Source: Halobacteriovoraceae bacterium (lineage in GTDB: Bacteria; Bdellovibrionota; Bacteriovoracia; Bacteriovoracales; Bacteriovoracaceae). From it: a stretch of 64,000 bases of DNA. The stretch is from assembly GCA_002711995.1 (NCBI GenBank), contig PASN01000004.1, positions 71,674 to 135,673 of the forward strand. Reading direction: 5' to 3'. The position numbers and the translations under genes are program-made. The notes under the pieces are model-generated. The model saw nothing but the letters and a program-made list of their open reading frames with translations. It did no database searches and was not told the DNA's origin. Positions 7,480-15,937 of this stretch are shown one piece after another; the stretch's first letter is position 1; each line of letters begins with the position of its first letter.

Positions 7480-8858
7480 GCAACCTCTTCCTCCTTAAAG
7501 CAACTTATAAACGCTCTGATGATGTCAGGGTCGTAGCCAAAGATTTCGGCCTTGTCCTCGACCAACTTGGAGATAATTCCGTAAGGGGAAAGACCTAATT
7601 CAATAGACAAGTCCGCCATATAGTTTGCAAACCCAACAATTTTAGCTGGAGGATAAATTTTGTTACCAGTAAGCCCTTGAGGATAACCTTCGCCATTAAC
7701 CAGTTCGTGGTGTTGGTAGACGGTTTGTTTAACTCCTTGGTCTAACTCAGGCACTTGGTCCAGCAGCTCAAGGCCATATTGGGGATGCTTTTTATACTCG
7801 ACCAACTCTTTATCACTAAGTTCTTTGCTCTTTTTAGACCTTAAGAGCTTGGAAAATTTCAACTTTCCCAAGTCGTGCAGCATTGCTCCCATTAAAATTT
7901 TATGGCGAGAATGATCACTAACCCATCCAAGCCTCTTTAGAATTGCGTCAGTATAAATCATTGTTAGAAAAAGGTGTCCCTCTTCAGAGTCATCGTACTT
8001 CAAGAGATCTTCAAAAAGAGTCTTAAGCTTAGGCATGGACTCAACGGTTTGGTGGACACTCTCACAAACATTAATAGTTTCTTTTAAAGTCTCTTGATCC
8101 ATACCTTTTGTGTAAATTTCTTGGACCATGAAGCTAGTAAGATTTTGAGTGAAGTTTAGCTTGGTCGCTGGATTGATGTTTTTCCTGGACGCCAACTTCG
8201 AAATCAACTCGTTGAGAAAGTTAATATAAACTTTTCGATCTTGGGTTTTAAAATAAAGATGAGTCACATTTTTATTTTCTTTATAATTGTCCAATCTCTC
8301 CTGCTCAAGAGACTCGCCTCTATTAAGTATTTTGAGGTATTTATTTTTTGACAGCCTTATAAAAACATCAAATATTGCCAGGTTACCGCAAAAGAACTCC
8401 TCAATTTTCATTGAAGTGAACTGATCGTCAAATGCGGAGACCTCTTCCTCGGTGAAGTTTCCGTTGTGCTGAACATCTTTCCAGCTCTGTCGATCAAAGA
8501 AACCTTTAATCTCTTTTTCAACCTTGTCCAAAGAGAAGGGCCTAGTCATCACCGTGGCAACACCAAGCCTTGTGAGGTTCCCTTTACTCAGCAAGGATTC
8601 CTCGAAAAGCCGCGAACTCTTCGCCACTAAGATTATTTTTGTTTTTATGTTTTTAAATCTAATGAACTTTACAACTTCAAGGGCACTAAAAGAACTTAGC
8701 TCAATATCTACAACAGTAACTTTTTGTTCTGACTCAACCAAGAGGCGCTGGGCCTCTCGCCCATTATGCACAAGCGAGACTTCATAGCCTCTTTCTTCCA
8801 TTCCATCTTTAAATGAACGCCCGACTTTTACATCAGGTTCACATATGAGTATTTTCAT
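7476..8858 (-). CDS. Receiver-HD-GYP regulator, putative c-di-GMP phosphodiesterase
   Basis: A 460-residue response regulator. The N-terminal receiver has the phosphoacceptor Asp in VTVVDIELSSF and a terminal TRPF in place of the usual KPF. After a helical linker comes an HD-GYP domain: HD at about residues 328-329 (MLHDLGKLKF), HHELVNGEGYP with GYP near 391-393, then the family's PPAKIVGFANYMADL. Such domains hydrolyse c-di-GMP to pGpG or GMP. GAGG lies about 5 bases before the ATG. It heads an operon with the receiver/PilZ-like protein and the CheY-like regulator, pointing to c-di-GMP-dependent control of motility or predation. Catalytic activity is likely but not certain. Confidence 0.85.
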   Translation of the reverse strand: MKILICEPDVKVGRSFKDGMEERGYEVSLVHNGREAQRLLVESEQKVTVVDIELSSFSALEVVKFIRFKNIKTKIILVAKSSRLFEESLLSKGNLTRLGVATVMTRPFSLDKVEKEIKGFFDRQSWKDVQHNGNFTEEEVSAFDDQFTSMKIEEFFCGNLAIFDVFIRLSKNKYLKILNRGESLEQERLDNYKENKNVTHLYFKTQDRKVYINFLNELISKLASRKNINPATKLNFTQNLTSFMVQEIYTKGMDQETLKETINVCESVHQTVESMPKLKTLFEDLLKYDDSEEGHLFLTMIYTDAILKRLGWVSDHSRHKILMGAMLHDLGKLKFSKLLRSKKSKELSDKELVEYKKHPQYGLELLDQVPELDQGVKQTVYQHHELVNGEGYPQGLTGNKIYPPAKIVGFANYMADLSIELGLSPYGIISKLVEDKAEIFGYDPDIIRAFISCFKEEEVA

Positions 8859-9030
8859 TTTGCCTCTAAATCTAATCTCTCTTCGGCGAGTCAGTTCAAA
8901 TCAATTAAAACTTCTTAATCAATATATCATGACGATTAATAAAGTCTTAACCACATGCGAGGTGCGGATGAAATGGGGTTACTTTGCTTGTAATTTAGGC
9001 AAGTTAGAAAAGCAGATCGAAAAAGTGGGA

Positions 9031-9057
9031 AAGGCAAAGGTCTACCACCTTTGCCTT
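9031..9057 (-). terminator. Strong hairpin downstream of the Xaa-Pro aminopeptidase gene
   Basis: A perfect 11-bp inverted repeat (AAGGCAAAGGT / ACCTTTGCCTT) with a 5-base loop lies just beyond the stop codon of the minus-strand M24 peptidase gene. On the minus strand the T-run is not immediate: TCCCAC intervenes before TTTTT. It is probably a transcription terminator or mRNA 3' stabiliser. The rest of 8859-9079 shows no gene. Confidence 0.5.
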
Positions 9058-9079
9058 AGTACTTGGCAATTTTAGTTGG

Positions 9080-10831
9080 CTACTGGAAGCTTGTCCCTCT
9101 TTTTGAGCATTCGGCTTCATATTCCTCGAGCCATTTTTTCTCATCATCATTTAATAGAGTATAGTCAATAAGTTTAGGTTCAAAACCAATGTAAACTAAT
9201 GGGCGGAACCTTAGGTATCCATCATGCTCTGGATGCTTTTCAACATAAGCAATGTTTTCAAGTCTAACACCCCCAAAGCCTGGAACATAAATACCTGGCT
9301 CGATAGACACAACTTGTCCCTCTTTCATAGGAACATCAGATGCCGGAGAAATTCTTGCTCCACCCTCGTGAACATGAACGCCAACTCCATGCCCAGTGCC
9401 ATGACGGAAGTCGTACCCAGCTCTATAGAGTGGAAGTCTTGCAAAACCATCAATGACTTTACCAGATGTCCCCTCTGGAAAAACGGAGCTTTGACAATTT
9501 AAAGTGCCTTTTAAAACGAGTGTGTATATCTTTTTAAACTCATCATTGCCCTCTTTGTCGGATGCCATAAAGGTTCTGGTGGTGTCTGTGGCAAATCCGC
9601 CTTCAAAATATCCACCACTATCCAAGAGAACCATATCGTCTTCAGTTAAGATGACATCTTCTTTTGGCTCACTATAGTGAATGATAGAACCGTTAGGCCC
9701 TGCTCCAGCAATTGTTCCAAAGCTTTGCTCCACAGCACCCTGTTCTTGATACTTAGCTGTAGTTTGATTGTAGAGGTCCATCTCAGAGACTTTCTTCCCC
9801 TCTTTTAGGCTTTCCTTCACCCATTTTATAGTGTTGAAGATTGCCTTGTCCGCTCTTTTAAAGCCATCTTCCATATGTGCAAGCTCTTCAGGGTCCTTAA
9901 TTGCGTGAAACTCTACAAGTCCTCCAGAGGACTCCACCATTCTCTCAGCGCCAAACACTCTATTGAGCATATTAAAATCAAGAACGTTAAGCATTCCCGG
10001 ATCGATGTCCACGCTTTGAAGATCGTATTTCTTTTGAATCTCTTCAAGCTTGTTCTCCACCTTATCAGGAGACATTTGAAGAAACTCACAAGTTGGATTC
10101 TCTTTTAGTGAGTCATCAAGCGGAGTTGACTCATCAACAAAAACAAAAACCTTGTCATGGGTGGCCAATGCCTTTCCAAGAAAGCTTGAAAGGTTTGGGA
10201 GATGATAGCCTCTGGCGTTTGTAATCCAAGCAAGCGAGTCAATTGCGCTTACAAAGTAAGCGTGCTTTTCATTTTTAACAGCTCTTTGAAGTTTTTCTTT
10301 TGTGTCACTTCCTCTGTACTCTCTTGGGATATGTTTGATTGGGGCCAATTCGGGCATCTTTGCAAAGTCCACAAGCTCAGAAAGCTCTTGATTGAAGTAC
10401 CCTTTAACAACACTTCTTTTTTCCAGTTTTTGGAAGAATTTAAGGCTGGTTCTATCCCCCTCATAACCAAGTTTATTTGGAGACAGTTTTTCCAGATCCT
10501 CTAAAAGCTCAGCACCTAGACCTTTGTTCGCCTGAACTTTAACGACTTCGACTACATTTGCGTCTACTTGAATGTCAGCTTGTTCCCAATACCTTCCATC
10601 AACGTAAAGCTTAACACGCCCCTCCAAAGGAACGAGGACCTCAGCAACAGAACCATTGAAGTTTGTGAAGTAAAATCTGTGGCAGTTCTGCATTGGCACA
10701 TACTCATTTAAATAAGGATCGAAGCTTGAGATGTAAAACGCGTCAAGGCCTTCTTTTTTCATAAAACCTTTTAACTTTTCAACGTTTTGAGCTACTTCGC
10801 TTTGAGTCAATTTAAATGCAGAATTTCCCAT
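9080..10831 (-). CDS. pepP: Xaa-Pro aminopeptidase, M24B family
   Basis: A 583-residue cytosolic metallopeptidase that removes N-terminal residues preceding proline. It is the long, three-part M24B form: two creatinase-type N-terminal domains (AFYISSFDPYLNEYVP, then SAIDSLAWITNARG) and a C-terminal pita-bread catalytic domain. All five metal ligands are visible: the Asp pair in LDSGGYFEGGFATDTTRT, the His in GHGVGVHVHEG, and the two Glu in SIEPGIYVP and VRLENI. I placed the start at 10831 because GGGAG precedes it by 5 bases; an in-frame upstream ATG at 10876 would add 15 residues without a binding site. The gene is transcribed divergently from kynA. Confidence 0.92.
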   Translation of the reverse strand: MGNSAFKLTQSEVAQNVEKLKGFMKKEGLDAFYISSFDPYLNEYVPMQNCHRFYFTNFNGSVAEVLVPLEGRVKLYVDGRYWEQADIQVDANVVEVVKVQANKGLGAELLEDLEKLSPNKLGYEGDRTSLKFFQKLEKRSVVKGYFNQELSELVDFAKMPELAPIKHIPREYRGSDTKEKLQRAVKNEKHAYFVSAIDSLAWITNARGYHLPNLSSFLGKALATHDKVFVFVDESTPLDDSLKENPTCEFLQMSPDKVENKLEEIQKKYDLQSVDIDPGMLNVLDFNMLNRVFGAERMVESSGGLVEFHAIKDPEELAHMEDGFKRADKAIFNTIKWVKESLKEGKKVSEMDLYNQTTAKYQEQGAVEQSFGTIAGAGPNGSIIHYSEPKEDVILTEDDMVLLDSGGYFEGGFATDTTRTFMASDKEGNDEFKKIYTLVLKGTLNCQSSVFPEGTSGKVIDGFARLPLYRAGYDFRHGTGHGVGVHVHEGGARISPASDVPMKEGQVVSIEPGIYVPGFGGVRLENIAYVEKHPEHDGYLRFRPLVYIGFEPKLIDYTLLNDDEKKWLEEYEAECSKRGTSFQ

Positions 10832-10926
10832 ATTTACTCCCTTTTTAAGTATTTTACTTACAACAGAATTCGACAAATTAAAAGCAAAGAGCTAGTTTAC
10901 AAGCCCTAGAGACACAGAGGAAATTT

Positions 10927-12012
10927 ATGAAATATGATCCAATCTATTATGGCGATTATTTGCGCCTAGACAAGCTCCTAGGAGCCCAAGAACCTGTAAG
11001 TGAGAAGCACAATAAACCAGCTCACGATGAAACTCTATTCATAATTATTCACCAAGCATACGAGTTGTGGTTTAAACAAATTCTTCATGAAGTTGACTCC
11101 GTTCACAAACTTTTTAGCAATGAAAAAATGGATCCTAGAGACCTGAGCGTTATAGTGCACAGATTGAACCGCGTCACAGAGATACAAAGAATTCTCAATG
11201 ATCAAATAAATGTAATGGAAACTATGGGGCCTTTGGACTTTATGGAGTTTAGAGACTACCTGGTTCCGGCCAGCGGATTCCAGAGCATCCAGTTTAGAAT
11301 GATTGAACTAAAGCTAGGTCTTAGACAAGAGTTTAGACTTCAAATGGCAAAAGAGTTCTTTAACTCCCGACTCAAAGAGGAAGACAAGAACAAGATGAAC
11401 AAGCTTGAAGAAGAGACAACTCTTCTTGAGCTAATAGATGCCTGGCTTACCAGAATGCCTTTTGGGAAATCAGAAAACTACAACTTTTGGGAGCAATACA
11501 GACTCGCTGTTGATGAAATGATTGGCCAGGATAAGAAGATCATCGAAAGCAACAGGACACTCCACCCAAAACAAGTTGAGATGGAGCTTAGAAACCTGGA
11601 CGCCACCAAACAAACATTCGACATTCTTTTTGATGATGATAGGTACAACGCTCTCAAAGAAGAAGGCAAAGTTCGTATTTCTCGCGAAGCAAAGCTCTCC
11701 GCTATTTTTATTCGGCTATACGCTGAAGAACCTATTCTTCAGCTTCCAAACAATTTGCTTGATAGCTTGATTGGAATTGACGAACTCTTCACCACCTGGA
11801 GGTACCGTCACGCAATTATGGTCCACAGAATGCTTGGCACTAAAATTGGCACAGGCGGATCAAGTGGCCATGACTACCTAAAGAAAAGCACTGAAAGAAA
11901 CAGAGTATTCACAGACTTTTTTGATATGGCGACATACCTTATTCCAAGAGAGCATATGCCAAAGCTTCCTGATGAAGAAAGAAAGAAACTTGGGTTCGTT
12001 TACGGAGACTAA
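10927..12012 (+). CDS. kynA: Tryptophan 2,3-dioxygenase
   Basis: Heme enzyme that opens the indole ring of L-tryptophan to N-formylkynurenine, the first step of the kynurenine pathway. The N-terminal signature YGDYLRLDKLLGAQ, the substrate-binding segment HQAYELWFKQI, the FRDYLVPASGFQS block and the C-terminal WRYRHAIMVHRMLG with GTGGSSGHDYL (proximal heme His region) are all present. At 361 residues it is longer than many bacterial enzymes and closer in size to animal ones. GAGGAA precedes the ATG. The kynureninase-like gene begins 2 bases after its stop, so the two form an operon for tryptophan breakdown, which fits an organism feeding on prey protein. No formamidase gene was seen in the window. 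Confidence 0.97.
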   Translation: MKYDPIYYGDYLRLDKLLGAQEPVSEKHNKPAHDETLFIIIHQAYELWFKQILHEVDSVHKLFSNEKMDPRDLSVIVHRLNRVTEIQRILNDQINVMETMGPLDFMEFRDYLVPASGFQSIQFRMIELKLGLRQEFRLQMAKEFFNSRLKEEDKNKMNKLEEETTLLELIDAWLTRMPFGKSENYNFWEQYRLAVDEMIGQDKKIIESNRTLHPKQVEMELRNLDATKQTFDILFDDDRYNALKEEGKVRISREAKLSAIFIRLYAEEPILQLPNNLLDSLIGIDELFTTWRYRHAIMVHRMLGTKIGTGGSSGHDYLKKSTERNRVFTDFFDMATYLIPREHMPKLPDEERKKLGFVYGD

Positions 12013-12014
12013 AA

Positions 12015-13148
12015 TTGTTTAAAAAATATTATTCTGAATTCATAAGCGCAAACGACTATATACACATGGCCGCTCACTCCCACCACTTTTGGCCGGACGT
12101 TACTAAAAAGGCCATGCTTGACTACTGGAATGATTCTCGTGATCTTGTAGACAACAAGTGGGAGAAAATAATGACTGAAGTCGTCCCCACTTCCCAGAAA
12201 TTAATATCTAAAATTTTAAACCTGAAACACCCACAGCAAATAGCGTTCGCATCAAACACCCACGAACTGTTTGCAAGACTTCTTAGCTGTTTTCCTCAAA
12301 ACGATTTAAGAATTCTCACAACTGATTGCGAGTTTCACTCAGTATCTCGTCAGTTAAAGCGCTATGACGAGGAAGAAGGAGTCTCTGTAAACTTCATCAA
12401 TGCTGAAGATGAAAACTTTAAAAGAGCATTTTTACAAGAATCCGCTTCAGGCAAGTATGACGTTATTTGTTTGTCTCAAGTCTTTTTCAACTCAGGCAAG
12501 TCTCTAGAGATTGAATTCGTCGAAGAACTTGTTAAGCAAAAAGATGAAAAAACTGTCTTGGTTCTTGATGGGTACCATGGCTTTTGCGCAGTACCCACAG
12601 ACCTCTCCTCTGTCGAAGATCACATATTTTATATGGCCGGAGCATACAAGTATGCTCAAGGCGGAGAGGGAATGTGCTTTATGACTGTTCCTAAGGGATG
12701 TGCACTTCGTCCTTTAAACACAGGATGGTTTGCAAGCTTTGAAACTCTTGAGAAGAAAACTGACAAAGTCGAATATGCAAAAGACGCACAAAGGTTTGCT
12801 GGCTCCACTAGAGACTTCTCAGCTCATTACCGCTTTAACACGGTTTGGGAGAACTTCTTTGAGAATGGCATTACTGTGGAGTCGATTCACCAACATATTC
12901 AAAAGCTCCAAAAGCTTTTCCTAGAAGGACTTGATTGCAACTTCACCAATAGAGACCTAAGCGCTCAAGGACATTTTTTAACCATAGAATGTCCATCGGA
13001 AGAAAACACAAAAGAGCTCTACGAGCGTCTGAAGGAAGATAAGGTTCTGACAGACTTTAGAGGAAACAGACTAAGATTTGGCTTTGGGGCCTATCTTGAA
13101 GAGGAAGATGTTTTAAGTGTTAAGAAAACTTTAAAACAAAATCTTTAA
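12015..13148 (+). CDS. Kynureninase-like class V aminotransferase-fold enzyme
   Basis: A 377-residue PLP enzyme. The start is TTG at 12015, supported by GGAG about 8 bases upstream and a 2-base gap from kynA. A cofactor-binding Asp region (VLDGYHGFCAVPTDL) and the PLP lysine in MAGAYKYAQGGEGMCF (about residue 215) follow the kynureninase/class V pattern. The N-terminal HMAAHSHHFWPDV is His-rich and differs from the classic kynureninase entrance motif. Pairing with tryptophan dioxygenase makes cleavage of kynurenine, with release of anthranilate and alanine, the most likely role. A divergent aminotransferase or lyase acting on a related metabolite cannot be excluded, so no gene symbol is assigned. 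Confidence 0.8.
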   Translation: MFKKYYSEFISANDYIHMAAHSHHFWPDVTKKAMLDYWNDSRDLVDNKWEKIMTEVVPTSQKLISKILNLKHPQQIAFASNTHELFARLLSCFPQNDLRILTTDCEFHSVSRQLKRYDEEEGVSVNFINAEDENFKRAFLQESASGKYDVICLSQVFFNSGKSLEIEFVEELVKQKDEKTVLVLDGYHGFCAVPTDLSSVEDHIFYMAGAYKYAQGGEGMCFMTVPKGCALRPLNTGWFASFETLEKKTDKVEYAKDAQRFAGSTRDFSAHYRFNTVWENFFENGITVESIHQHIQKLQKLFLEGLDCNFTNRDLSAQGHFLTIECPSEENTKELYERLKEDKVLTDFRGNRLRFGFGAYLEEEDVLSVKKTLKQNL

Positions 13149-13248
13149 TAAATTTTTCCTAAATTTTTGCTCGTTCCCTTAAGTTTCTGAAGAAATTTCC
13201 GATAGAAATTATTGTCAACCAAAAATGTTTTCTATAGGAAGTTACAAA

Positions 13249-13386
13249 ATGGGCGTTAAGATTAGTTCTGTTATTTTATTAATCCTCGGGATCTTCATCG
13301 CCAAGATTTCTTTTGAAAACTTTAATCAAGCTATAGCGAGCTCACCACAAAAGTCTCAATCAAGAACAACTGCAAGCTCCAACTAA
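13249..13386 (+). CDS. Small membrane-anchored or exported peptide, 45 aa
   Basis: A short frame with a good ribosome binding site (GGAAG, 8 bases before the ATG). The N-terminus is MGVKISS followed by a hydrophobic run (VILLILGIFIAKI), then a polar Ser/Gln/Thr-rich tail ending in SSN. This is the layout of a single-pass membrane peptide or an uncleaved signal anchor. It fills the gap between the kynureninase-like gene and the convergent murD, overlapping the murD end by 4 bases. An in-frame ATG at 13225 would add 8 residues. No family is recognised, and comparison with related genomes would decide whether it is expressed. Confidence 0.45.
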   Translation: MGVKISSVILLILGIFIAKISFENFNQAIASSPQKSQSRTTASSN

Positions 13387-14642
13387 AGCTCTCTCGCCAA
13401 AGCATTGAATCGCTTTGCTCTTTCTTCGTAATTTTTAAATAGATCAAATGATGGAAACGCTGGAGAAAAAAGCAGCACTCCTTTTAAATCACACTCGGCC
13501 AAGTCTTTAAATAATTCATCCAAATCATCGTAAGTCTGAACATTTTTATCTGGTAGTGACTCCTTGATGAAGTCTCTAGACTCACCAAAGGCGTAAACAC
13601 CAGCGAACTCTCTTTTTGATAGCTCAGTAAAGTCCATGCTTTTGTCTCTAAGCTTACCACCAAGTATTAAGTGAATCTTTTTTCCTTTTACAGAATCCAC
13701 AGCGGCGAGGGTCGAGGCCATATTGGTGCTCTTGCCGTCATTGTAGATTTCGAGATTGCCTTTAGTCGCTACATGCTGGATCCTATACTCCACTCCACCA
13801 AAAGAATCGATATAGGCCTGTGTTGCCTTATTTACTCTATCTTCATCTTTAATGATTTCCATTGCGCTTAGATAGGCGCAATACAAGTTCTCTTTATTGT
13901 GCTCTCCAACCATTTTAGTTTTGGAGTAGTCAAAGTTCTCTAAGGATTTAATGCTTTTCTTGCTACAAGGAAGGTTAAGGCCATAAAAGTCTCTATTTAC
14001 AATTGCGGTGTCCTCTTTGGTCATACTCTGAAAGAGTTTAAGCTTTGCATCTCTGTAGAGTTCATGTGACTCGTACCTCTCAGCATGCGAATGGCTGATG
14101 TTTGTGAGAATTGCAATTCGTGGTTTGAAGCTTTTGATGTTTTCAAGCTGAAAGCTTGAAACCTCAACTACGGCCCAATCGTATCTATCCTTAGACATAA
14201 GGATCTCACTGTATGGAATTCCAATATTGCCACCAAGGAATACTTTCTGGCCTAAAGAGCTCAAAAGCTCATGAATCATTGTCGCGGTGGTGGTTTTTCC
14301 ATTTGTTCCAGTGATTGCCACAACAGGAATATCCGAATATCGAAAGGCGTATTCTATTTCAGATATAATCTCAACCTTATTCTCTCTGGCCAATCTAAGT
14401 GCTGGATGAATGTAGGGAATCCCTGGTGACTTTACAATCACATCCATCTGGGCAAGAAGACTTAGCGAGTCCTCTTCCGAGAAGCAATTGGCCTCTCCAA
14501 TTAAGCTCGACACCTCGTCATAGTTTTCCCAAGAAGAAGGTTCTCCTCTATTAACTGCATAACAGTCATACTCACCTAATGAGCTTTGATGTCTAAGTGC
14601 GGACATGCCCGAACGAGCTAGTCCAAAAATGGCCATTTTCAT
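13383..14642 (-). CDS. murD: UDP-N-acetylmuramoylalanine--D-glutamate ligase
   Basis: Cytoplasmic Mur ligase that adds D-Glu to UDP-MurNAc-L-Ala during peptidoglycan synthesis. Domain 1 begins MKMAIFGLARSGMSAL (nucleotide-binding fold). The central ATPase domain carries the P-loop in VVAITGTNGKTTTATM, followed by GGNIGIPYSEI and VVEVSSFQLENI. The C-terminal domain has NDGKSTNMASTLAAV and HLILGGKLRDKSMDF. The long open frame extends to 14717, but homologues start at MKMAIFG, so 14642 (or 14636) is used. That leaves a 22-base divergent spacing from the methyltransferase gene. No good Shine-Dalgarno sequence is visible. Other mur genes are absent from the window. Confidence 0.93.
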   Translation of the reverse strand: MKMAIFGLARSGMSALRHQSSLGEYDCYAVNRGEPSSWENYDEVSSLIGEANCFSEEDSLSLLAQMDVIVKSPGIPYIHPALRLARENKVEIISEIEYAFRYSDIPVVAITGTNGKTTTATMIHELLSSLGQKVFLGGNIGIPYSEILMSKDRYDWAVVEVSSFQLENIKSFKPRIAILTNISHSHAERYESHELYRDAKLKLFQSMTKEDTAIVNRDFYGLNLPCSKKSIKSLENFDYSKTKMVGEHNKENLYCAYLSAMEIIKDEDRVNKATQAYIDSFGGVEYRIQHVATKGNLEIYNDGKSTNMASTLAAVDSVKGKKIHLILGGKLRDKSMDFTELSKREFAGVYAFGESRDFIKESLPDKNVQTYDDLDELFKDLAECDLKGVLLFSPAFPSFDLFKNYEERAKRFNALAREL

Positions 14643-14664
14643 GCTTTGAATATATAACGCGCCT

Positions 14665-15828
14665 ATGGATTTGGAAAGACGCTTAGGCGAGATTAGAAAC
14701 TTTTTAAAAAGGCACATGCCCCTTGCTGAAAGCGAGGTGTTAAACCATTATCCAAATCCTCTCCCTTCGCCCTATTGGGAATGGGCCAGGGAACTATCCA
14801 TGCTTTCAAGCGAAAAGCTAATAAAAATAGAAAATCTGGATGAATTTGATGGCCTAAGTGTTGATCTTAAAGAGTACTTTTTGGATTTAAAGGAACTGAT
14901 TAAAGTGCCGCTTAAAACTCCTACTGGGCATACAATTCCTAAAGAGCTTCAAGTTGGGATGAGTGAGAAGAAAAGACATGAAACCTCCCAAATAAAAAGC
15001 TTCCTGGCGCCTTTTAAATTTAATTCCTTTGTAGATATTGGCTCTGGTAAAGGACATCTCTCAAAGGTTCTGCTACATGATTTGAATGGAAGATCAGTAT
15101 GCATCGACAGTGATAAAACACTACAGGATTCAGGACACGCCCAAATCAAAAAGCTCACTCCAGAACTTGAGAATAAGATAACTTTTAAAAACCAACACTT
15201 CGATCTAAGCTCTGAACTTGAAGATAGGACGGTCACGATTTTGGGACTTCATTGCTGTGGAGATCTTTCCACCGCTTTAATAGAAACTCACAAAAAATCA
15301 GATGGCGCTCTTTTAAACTTTGGTTGTTGCTATCACAAATCCACTCAATTAAACCTTTGTGACAGTTCACGCAAAGACCCTATCGAGCTTAGCTTTCATG
15401 CCTTAAACCTTGCAACTAGATCCAATAGACTTATTGATCAGGAGACTTGGCGTCGCAGAGAAAGAGTAAAAATTTACAGATACATTCTTCACATGATTCA
15501 AGTCGATGAGCTGGGAGGTGAATTTGAGTCAATTGGAAATGCTCACCACACAGATTACGACAAGTCCTTTAGAGAGTACGTAGAGATTCACGCTCCAAGA
15601 TTAAGCACTCTCCCGTTAGAATCTCTTTTTGAAACTTACATGGGCAGTGAAAAACTTAAACGTCTTTTGAGCCTAGAGGTGATTCGCTCTCCTCTAGGAA
15701 GAATGGTTGAGCTTTTCATTTTATTCGACAGGGCCCAAAGTCTTAATGACTCAGGAAGAAGTGTTGAAGTTTTCGAACTATTCTCCCGAGACTTAAGTCC
15801 CCGTAATGTCGCAATATTCTCTCAGTAA
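14665..15828 (+). CDS. METTL25/RRNAD1-like class I methyltransferase
   Basis: A 387-residue protein. SAM-binding motif I is in FVDIGSGKGHLSKVL and the acidic motif II follows at VCIDSD. The unusual GLHCCGDLS and NFGCCYHKST blocks match the pattern I associate with the methyltransferase-25 domain of eukaryotic METTL25 and RRNAD1 proteins (GLH-x-CGDL and CCY). These proteins are poorly characterised and an RNA or protein substrate has not been settled to my knowledge. The N-terminal 120 residues are helical and include YPNPLPSPYWEWA. It is divergent from murD with only 22 bases between the starts. A downstream Met at codon 18 is an alternative start. Confidence 0.75.
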   Translation: MDLERRLGEIRNFLKRHMPLAESEVLNHYPNPLPSPYWEWARELSMLSSEKLIKIENLDEFDGLSVDLKEYFLDLKELIKVPLKTPTGHTIPKELQVGMSEKKRHETSQIKSFLAPFKFNSFVDIGSGKGHLSKVLLHDLNGRSVCIDSDKTLQDSGHAQIKKLTPELENKITFKNQHFDLSSELEDRTVTILGLHCCGDLSTALIETHKKSDGALLNFGCCYHKSTQLNLCDSSRKDPIELSFHALNLATRSNRLIDQETWRRRERVKIYRYILHMIQVDELGGEFESIGNAHHTDYDKSFREYVEIHAPRLSTLPLESLFETYMGSEKLKRLLSLEVIRSPLGRMVELFILFDRAQSLNDSGRSVEVFELFSRDLSPRNVAIFSQ

Positions 15829-15937
15829 TATAATAAGACTTTCATAAGCTTTTTCTAAGCTACTAATTTCTCGATTAGAAGTTTAAAAAAATACCAATAA
15901 CTACCGATAAAAGTATGAATAATAACTGGAAGTTAAG

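Noticed and set aside
8845-9075. 76-codon plus-strand frame in the gap before pepP
   Set aside because: It overlaps the 5' end of the HD-GYP gene and runs through the terminator hairpin; no binding site or motif supports it.
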